This document shows, in pieces, positions 22,838 to 27,239 of a stretch of DNA of 27,239 nt. The position numbers and the translations under genes are program-made. Below the pieces are notes generated by a model. It had not been told where the DNA came from, did not search any database, and worked only from the letters and a program-made list of their open reading frames with translations. Position 1 is the first letter of the stretch. The number at the start of each line of letters is the position of its first letter. Source of the stretch: Nitrospinota bacterium (GTDB taxonomy: Bacteria > Nitrospinota > Nitrospinia > JACRGO01). The stretch lies in the NCBI GenBank assembly GCA_016212295.1, contig JACRGO010000056.1, positions 1 through 27,239 on the forward strand, given 5' to 3'.

Positions 22838-22885
22838 GCCGGATGCGATAGCGTCTCATGCCTGCTTATTTTTCGCGTTTACTAT
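22838..22885 (+). repeat. Solo 48-base copy of the 9415-9462 repeat
   Basis: Begins GCCGGATGCGATAGCG two bases after the hybrid kinase stop and ends GCGTTTACTAT. It matches 9415-9462 at 43 of 48 positions without gaps. The partner arm (ATAGTAAACGC) is absent here. It lies in the convergent gap between the kinase and the 2'-5' RNA ligase-like gene. Confidence 0.85.
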
Positions 22886-22890
22886 ACAAA

Positions 22891-23472
22891 TCAACAAATT
22901 TTTCTACGCGCCAGGCTGAAAGAGGCGAGGACAGAATGGACCGCGCCCGTTGGCTTCAACTCGCTTTTGTATAATTTCACGTCCTCAACCAGAGCTTCAT
23001 CGCAATAGAGCATCCTCTGTGACTGTATAATTTCCATCAATTTATTTTTTCCCTTGTGGGATTTGATTCGTCCAAGGGTGATATGAGGGGTGAATTTTTT
23101 CTCCTCCTTGGGAAAACCCAGGGTCTCCATCTCCGCTGAGATCCGGTTTTCCAGGTTTATCAGGGTGCGGGTGGGTTCGTCCACCCCCATCCAAATGACC
23201 CTTGGGAATTTGATGTTGGGGAAAACGCCCACTTCGTTGATGTTCATGGAAAAGGCCCTGGCGCCGCCGATGGCCTTTTCCAACGCCTTGCCTATTGGGC
23301 CGATTTTCTCTTCCTCCACATTTCCAAGGAATTTTATGGTGAGATGGACGTTCTGGGGCTGGACCCAACTGATGGAGGCTTCGCATTCCCGGAAACGTTC
23401 CCGGACCTGGACACCCAATTCCTGGACATGGGGTGGTAAGCTGATGGCGATGAAGGCGCGGACTATGCTCAT
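22891..23472 (-). CDS. thpR: RNA 2',3'-cyclic phosphodiesterase / 2'-5' RNA ligase family
   Basis: A 193-residue two-histidine phosphoesterase of the LigT/ThpR family, which opens 2',3'-cyclic phosphates on RNA. Both HXT motifs are present: H43-L-T45 in NVHLTIKFLG and H130-I-T132 in FTPHITLGRI. The N-terminus RAFIAISLPP is typical. Length is slightly above the E. coli protein. The ATG (minus strand, 23470-23472) overlaps the stop of the NarL-type regulator gene (ATGA). The two should be cotranscribed and coupled, an unusual pairing. Confidence 0.92.
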   Translation of the reverse strand: MSIVRAFIAISLPPHVQELGVQVRERFRECEASISWVQPQNVHLTIKFLGNVEEEKIGPIGKALEKAIGGARAFSMNINEVGVFPNIKFPRVIWMGVDEPTRTLINLENRISAEMETLGFPKEEKKFTPHITLGRIKSHKGKNKLMEIIQSQRMLYCDEALVEDVKLYKSELKPTGAVHSVLASFSLARRKIC

Positions 23473-24128
23473 AAAAGGGGTTCATGCTCCCGCGCGAACT
23501 GCAGGAGTTTATTCGCGCCCTTGAGATTGAGTTTCATGCATATATTGTTGCGGTGTTTTTCAACTGTCCTGTGGCTTACCTTCAGTTCATCCGCTATTTC
23601 CTTGCTTGTTTTGTAAGCGGCGATAAGTTTCATGATTTGCTTTTCCGACGCCGTAAGCAGGGTGAGGGCCGGCGTTTTTTTTCTCAGGGACTCCAGCCTG
23701 GCGTGCCTCTTCACCATGTATCCCGAAAGCAGGGGGCTTATGTAATGCTTTCCCCCGGCCACGCTCTTAAGGCACGCCAATAGTTCATCGAAGGTGTTCT
23801 CCTTCAACAGATATCCCCTTACTCCTATGTCCATCGCCCTGTTGAAATACTGTTCCTCCTTGTACATGGTGAGCAGCACGAATTCCGTGGGCAGTTTCCC
23901 TTCCTTGCATTTCAGCACGATTTCCAGTCCGTTCAGGCCGGGCATGTTGATGTCGAGAAGGGCAATATCCGGCCGCAGCTTTTCAATCAGGCCCATGGCC
24001 TCCTCTCCGTTCCCGATTTCGCCGACGATTCTGAACGACCTGTCGTCTTCGATCTGCCGGACAATGCCCTGCCGGAACATGGGATGGTCGTCCGCGACTA
24101 TGATGCTCTTTTTTTCTTGTGTGTTCAT
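23469..24128 (-). CDS. NarL/FixJ-type response regulator
   Basis: A 219-residue DNA-binding response regulator. The receiver, about 1-125, has D13, D14 and phospho-acceptor D59 (IALLDINMPGLNGLEIV), Thr in FVLLTMYKEE and Lys in GYLLKENTFDEL. The C-terminal LuxR-type helix-turn-helix is LTASEKQIMKLIAAYKTSKE followed by IADELKVSHRTVEKHRNN. The frame is open upstream to 24449 through repeat DNA. ATG at 24128 is chosen because it begins MNTQEKKSIIVADDHPMFR. It is coupled to the RNA ligase-like gene by ATGA. No cognate kinase is adjacent on this strand; the hybrid kinase lies just across on the other strand. Confidence 0.93.
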   Translation of the reverse strand: MNTQEKKSIIVADDHPMFRQGIVRQIEDDRSFRIVGEIGNGEEAMGLIEKLRPDIALLDINMPGLNGLEIVLKCKEGKLPTEFVLLTMYKEEQYFNRAMDIGVRGYLLKENTFDELLACLKSVAGGKHYISPLLSGYMVKRHARLESLRKKTPALTLLTASEKQIMKLIAAYKTSKEIADELKVSHRTVEKHRNNICMKLNLKGANKLLQFAREHEPLL

Positions 24129-24156
24129 TATTATAATCGCACGTTTGAATACGTCG

Positions 24157-24386
24157 AAATTTAGTAACTGTTCACGGAGTGTCATGGAAAACGGCTTCAC
24201 GCTCAATTGCAGAGGGAAGTACATCCCCCTTGGTCCCCCTTTGCCAAGGGGGAATACGGGAAACACCCCTAAAACGGGTTCTGTTTTAATTCCCCCTTGG
24301 CAAAGGGGGACCAAGGGGGATGTAAAAAATAGCCAATGAAGCTTTCTCCGGTTTTCATGGTAACCCCGTGAACGGTTACTAAATTT
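24157..24386. repeat. Nested inverted-repeat element of about 230 bp
   Basis: Outer arms (24157-24177, AAATTTAGTAACTGTTCACGG, and its inverse at 24366-24386) match at 20 of 21 bases. Inner arms are perfect over 34 bases: 24220-24253, starting TACATCCCCCTTGG, against 24291-24324. Between the inner arms is a 37-base spacer. It sits immediately upstream of the NarL-type regulator start and may include its promoter. The inner arms belong to the same family as 13088-13164. Confidence 0.85.
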
Positions 24387-24414
24387 ATTTTGGTTGCGGC
24401 CATGCCGCGTTATG
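24382..24414 (+). repeat. Dispersed 33-base repeat (copy 3)
   Basis: Runs AATTTATTTTGGTTG to GCCGCGTTATG with the perfect small hairpin GCGGC-CAT-GCCGC. It overlaps the right end of the nested inverted repeat by five bases. Unlike copies 1 and 2 it does not lead into a gene on the plus strand. Confidence 0.75.
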
Positions 24415-24465
24415 CCCGAAAGTATATGAAAACCGGCATGGGAAGGCAAGAGCGGACTTTAAAGA

Positions 24466-24547
24466 ATTAACATCGAACATCGAACACTGAACATCGAACG
24501 CTGAAATGAGTCATGCGTCATGGATGGTGCGTCATGCGCTCATGACA
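24466..24547. repeat. CATCGAACA and GTCATG word repeats
   Basis: Positions 24466-24503 carry CATCGAACATCGAACACTGA-type tandem words. Positions 24508-24547 carry GTCATGCGTCATGG and GCGTCATGCGCTCATGAC words of the 6113-6164 family. The second block overlaps the 3' end and stop codon of the GGDEF-like gene. Confidence 0.65.
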
Positions 24548-26117
24548 CACTTTCCACCGGTCCCGCGCTCCGGTTCCCGCCGCTGCTCTTCACGCTCGAC
24601 ATCAATTCCATGAGGCGTTTCAAGGCCGGCTCACCTGATTCCCCATCGGACGGCCTGATGGCCGCGACCGAGGCCGTAAGGTGGAAGGTCTGGGTCTTGA
24701 GCACGAATTCGTGGGATTGAATTGTCTCCCGCAGCCTCTCGGAAAGGCCCTTCAATTCGGCCCCGTCCCTTTTTTGTGATATAACGGCGAAGGAGTTGTC
24801 TCCAAACCTCGCCAGATAGTCCTCTTTCCGCAACTCGTCCTTGATGTCGCTTGCCAGGGCCTTCAGCATTTCGTCCCCCGCCGGCTTGCCGTAACGCATT
24901 CGAGCGGCGGTGAAGCGGTCCAGGTCGCAGAGCACAAGCCCTGCAAGCTCCCTGTCCGCCGCCCCTGGCGCTAGCGCGGCCTCCAGTTTCTCCTCAAAGG
25001 CGGCCCGGCTGTAAAGGCCGGTCAAGGGGTCGCGCATGCTTTCCTCCCTGGCCTTTTGCAATTCCTCCTCCATGGACTTGATGGCCGCCCTCGCGGTGAG
25101 CAGTTTTTTCTTGATATTGTTGATCTCGCCCTCAAGGCCCTCGGTCTTCTTTCGGAGCTTCCCGACCTCTAAAACAATCCCGGACTTGATCTTTTCGATG
25201 TCCTTGAGGTCCTCCGCCTTTTCCAGGGCCCCGGCGTATTCATCAACGTGGTCCATGAAGACATGGTTCCTCTCCGCCACGTCCTGTATGGTGCGGACAA
25301 GGGCCACGATGATGGATTTCAGTTTTTCCCGCTCCCGGCCCAGGACAAACATCTCCTGCTGCTTGCTGAAGAAAAAGCTCTTGGCGCTTGCCGCCAGGTC
25401 CTTGAGCATCCACGGGTCGGAGATAACCCTTTCCGGCTCCAGGGCCCTTTGTATCTGCTTCTCGATGATGGAGTTTTTATCGACCAGAAAAAGGAACCCC
25501 TCCATTGTGGCCTGGAACACGCGCTTGTAGAGCTCCGTTAATTTATCCTCCAGGAATGCCTTGTTGTACTGGACCTCCTGGACCTCTTTCTCGAACGCCT
25601 CCCATTCATCTATCCGCTTGATAAGGGGCGTCCGCTCAATCAGGGAATCGATGCCCCTGAGAGTTTTTTCATCCGAGGAGGCGCTTTTGAGTCCGTTCAG
25701 GAGTTTCTTGAACAGGTTTCGGAAGCGGTTAAGCAGCTCTGCTTCCTCCATTGCCCCCAGGTCCACCGGCTCCGCGTTTCTGAGGCTTGGCCTCTCCATT
25801 GGGGCCGCTGTCTGGATGACGATTCTCTCCCTGGCCGGTGGCGCGGCCGTTGAAACCAAGGGGACCGTTTCAGAGTCCCGCCCCGGCTTCTTTTCATCCT
25901 TGGCCGCGGAAGTCTCCAGTTGGCGCAGCACCTTTCTGTATTCCGCCTTGAAATCAGCGATATCGTCTGGGGACTCCGCCCGTTTTATCTGCTCCGAGAT
26001 CAGGAGGAGCTTGTCCTTCGCGAATTTATCCGGCATGAAGGTCGCCAGTTGGCGCAAGGACGAGGTCAGGAAGTCCGTGAGCGCCATGGCGGCTTCTTTG
26101 TAAGGATCTTGGGCCAT
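24540..26117 (-). CDS. Coiled-coil protein with degenerate GGDEF domain
   Basis: A 525-residue cytoplasmic protein without TM helices. Residues 1-110 are helical and end in a Pro/Ala-rich linker. Residues about 110-360 are long helices with coiled-coil character (KIKSGIVLEVGKLRKKTEGL). A GGDEF-fold domain starts near 365 with RDPLTGLYSRAAFEEKL. The phosphate-loop motif DLDRFTAARMRYGKPAGDEM is recognisable, but the signature GGDEF is GDNSF (439-443). The catalytic acidic residue is thus lost, while the inhibitory I-site RKED (430-433) and the following YLARF keep normal spacing. Diguanylate cyclase activity is therefore unlikely; binding of c-di-GMP at the I-site or of GTP is possible. Start: ATG 26117 lacks a Shine-Dalgarno; ATG at 26087 (residue 11) is an alternative. 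Confidence 0.85.
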   Translation of the reverse strand: MAQDPYKEAAMALTDFLTSSLRQLATFMPDKFAKDKLLLISEQIKRAESPDDIADFKAEYRKVLRQLETSAAKDEKKPGRDSETVPLVSTAAPPARERIVIQTAAPMERPSLRNAEPVDLGAMEEAELLNRFRNLFKKLLNGLKSASSDEKTLRGIDSLIERTPLIKRIDEWEAFEKEVQEVQYNKAFLEDKLTELYKRVFQATMEGFLFLVDKNSIIEKQIQRALEPERVISDPWMLKDLAASAKSFFFSKQQEMFVLGREREKLKSIIVALVRTIQDVAERNHVFMDHVDEYAGALEKAEDLKDIEKIKSGIVLEVGKLRKKTEGLEGEINNIKKKLLTARAAIKSMEEELQKAREESMRDPLTGLYSRAAFEEKLEAALAPGAADRELAGLVLCDLDRFTAARMRYGKPAGDEMLKALASDIKDELRKEDYLARFGDNSFAVISQKRDGAELKGLSERLRETIQSHEFVLKTQTFHLTASVAAIRPSDGESGEPALKRLMELMSSVKSSGGNRSAGPVESVS

Positions 26118-26155
26118 GAATTAGATTTATGATTTAAGATTTCAGATTAAAAAAA

Positions 26156-26255
26156 ATGAACCGCTGAGACGCGGAGATTTTTATAAGATGTTTATAGGTG
26201 TTGGGGCACGATGCATCGTGCCCTTACATTTCTCCGCGCCTGTGGTTAAAAAGTT
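26156..26255. repeat. Dispersed palindrome cassette, copy 2
   Basis: Contains GAACCGCTGAGACGCGGAG, the perfect palindrome GGGCACGATGCATCGTGCCC at 26204-26223, and the inverse words CTCCGCGCC and GTGGTTAAA. Same layout as 18648-18770. The right end overlaps the nicotinamidase stop codon (26246-26248). The AT-rich AGATTTATGATTTAAGATTT words (26119-26150) sit between it and the GGDEF-like start. Confidence 0.8.
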
Positions 26256-26806
26256 TTTAGTTTTGCCCCCGCCCTTTTCATCTCCTCCAAGGCCCTTTGG
26301 CTGTCACCGGGGGTTGCATCCACGCCTTTGACGCAGTCCGTCAGCACGAACACCTCGAATCCCTCCTTCAGGGCGTCCAGGACCGTGGCCTTCACGCAGT
26401 AATCAGTGGCAAGGCCCCCGACCCAAAGGGTCTGGACCGATTTTTCCCTGAGCAATCGGGCGAGGCCGGTCCCCTCAAAGCCGGAATAGGCGTCCTTTTC
26501 CCTGTCCCCGGCCTTGGAAATGATCGAGTCCAGCGACGGGTCTATCTTGAGGCCGGGATGAAACCCGGCGCCGCTGGTTTCCCGGACGCAGTGGACCGGC
26601 CACTGGCCGCCGCGCTCCAGGAAGGAGCAATGGTCCGGTGGATGCCAGTCCCGCGTCGCGAATACCGGCATTTTACTGTCCCTGCATTTTTCGATCAACA
26701 GGTTGAGTGGGGCTATGATTTTGTCCCCTTCCGCCACGGCAAGGGCTCCGCCGGGGCAGAAGTCGTTTTGGACGTCAACGATAAGAAGAGCGGTTTTTGG
26801 GTTCAT
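26246..26806 (-). CDS. pncA: Nicotinamidase / pyrazinamidase
   Basis: Hydrolyses nicotinamide to nicotinate and ammonia in NAD salvage. The 186-residue isochorismatase-fold protein has the catalytic triad D11 (LIVDVQNDFCPGGAL), K98 (ISKAGDREKDAYSGF) and C137 (GLATDYCVKATVLDAL). Metal ligands D53, H55, H59 (TRDWHPPDHCSF) and H72 are present. The cis-peptide region WVGGLATDYC is typical. All active-site residues are intact and the length is normal. The stop codon lies in the palindrome cassette that separates it from the GGDEF-like gene, so the two need not be cotranscribed. Confidence 0.93.
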   Translation of the reverse strand: MNPKTALLIVDVQNDFCPGGALAVAEGDKIIAPLNLLIEKCRDSKMPVFATRDWHPPDHCSFLERGGQWPVHCVRETSGAGFHPGLKIDPSLDSIISKAGDREKDAYSGFEGTGLARLLREKSVQTLWVGGLATDYCVKATVLDALKEGFEVFVLTDCVKGVDATPGDSQRALEEMKRAGAKLKTF

Positions 26807-27197
26807 ATGAAAATATTTTTTTAAACCACGGATTTCACCGATTACACGGATTTTTTAAAAAATAATTTAATCTGTACTACAAATCCATAACGCTTTGTTT
26901 TTTTTAGCAAAGTTTTATGAAACTCCAAATAACAATTGTCAAATAACAAATAAATCTCAATAGAGTCTGTTGCACAAACCTTAAAATTCTATAATTTTAA
27001 ATAGTGATTATTTCACAGAGTGATTCAAAGCCAAATAATTGTTTCTGAAAAAAACTGAATTGCTGATTAATAAGTATATTTGAGTGTCAATATTTCCACT
27101 CCCGCGCGCTACCGGCTATTGCAACACTTGTAGATAGAAAAAGCCACGCGAGGTAAGCTACGTTCTTCGTATTGTGCCACAACACAAGGAGAACGAC
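26807..27197. other. Gene-free stretch leading into the IS30-like element
   Basis: Holds CCACGGATTTCACCGATTAC words (26825-26855) and a CAAATAACAATTGTCAAATAAC run near 26930. After about 26955 it is AT-rich with unfamiliar composition (GAGTCTGTTGCACAAACC near 26962; CTATTGCAACACTTGTAG near 27115). One of the two TTGCA-containing sequences may be the terminal inverted repeat of the insertion sequence, but the other end is outside the window. Confidence 0.4.
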
Positions 27198-27239
27198 ATG
27201 GCTTACACACGCGTGACCAAAGAAGAACGCAATCTCATG
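27198..27239 (+). mobile_element. Start of an IS30-like transposase (partial)
   Basis: ATG at 27198 with AAGGAG a few bases upstream opens a frame MAYTRVTKEERNLM that runs off the window. The opening (Tyr, then a TKEER-type helix start) resembles the N-terminal helix-turn-helix of IS30-family transposases. Only 14 residues are visible, so the family is tentative. The upstream DNA lacks the word repeats seen elsewhere, which fits a recent insertion. Confidence 0.5.

Noticed and set aside
24129-24449. N-terminal extension of the NarL-type regulator
   Set aside because: It translates the nested palindrome; the receiver domain starts properly at 24128.
26955-27120. Defined left terminal inverted repeat of the insertion sequence
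   Set aside because: Two candidate TTGCA-containing ends exist and the right end is outside the window, so the boundary cannot be set.

Overview
The window reads as a chromosomal segment of a motile, Gram-negative-type environmental bacterium. It carries a flagellin, an MltG-type murein transglycosylase, an SspB-like ClpXP adaptor, a c-type cytochrome, a sigma-54-dependent regulator and a hybrid sensor kinase. The gene set and the large number of short-period intergenic repeats resemble uncultured Nitrospinota, Nitrospirota or deltaproteobacterial-type genomes. That placement is inference, because no rRNA or other decisive marker is present. No tRNA, rRNA or CRISPR array was seen.

Layout. 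Positions 1-2.9 kb hold a beta-CASP metallo-hydrolase and a solitary flagellin, both on the minus strand. From 3.5 to 12.3 kb a plus-strand run encodes: an NMO/FabK-like flavoprotein with a Cys cluster; a DUF1015 protein; a tight PTPS-FolE-SDR cluster that together looks like tetrahydrobiopterin synthesis; a large membrane protein fusing a phytol-kinase-like domain to a DUF92 (phytyl-phosphate-kinase-like) domain; an MBL hydrolase; DUF3147; RuvX; and MltG. From 12.5 to 16.6 kb come an SspB-like adaptor (-), a PF14907-type nucleotidyltransferase (+), a DsrE-like protein (+), a composite tri-haem cytochrome (-) and a cupin (-).

The region from 17.1 to 24.1 kb is devoted to signalling. It holds a sigma-54 response regulator, a small Cys-containing hypothetical, collapsed remnants of cheW and an MCP gene, and a small CxxC protein. 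Next comes a truncated histidine-kinase-like protein whose phospho-acceptor His is Gln, joined by an ATGA overlap to a full GAF-HisKA-HATPase-REC hybrid kinase. On the opposite strand a NarL-type response regulator is ATGA-coupled to a 2'-5' RNA ligase-like gene. From 24.5 to 26.8 kb (minus strand) are a long coiled-coil protein with a degenerate GGDEF domain (GDNSF, I-site retained) and a nicotinamidase. The right edge cuts into an IS30-like transposase.

The most distinctive large-scale feature is the intergenic DNA. Nearly every gene gap carries one of about ten families of short degenerate word repeats or inverted repeats, and several supply start codons, stop codons or protein termini of the flanking genes. 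The observations most worth pursuing are the His-to-Gln kinase fragment beside its intact paralogue, the degenerate GGDEF protein, the predicted tetrahydrobiopterin operon next to the isoprenoid-alcohol kinase fusion, and the interleaved inverted-repeat element at 9.27-9.46 kb.
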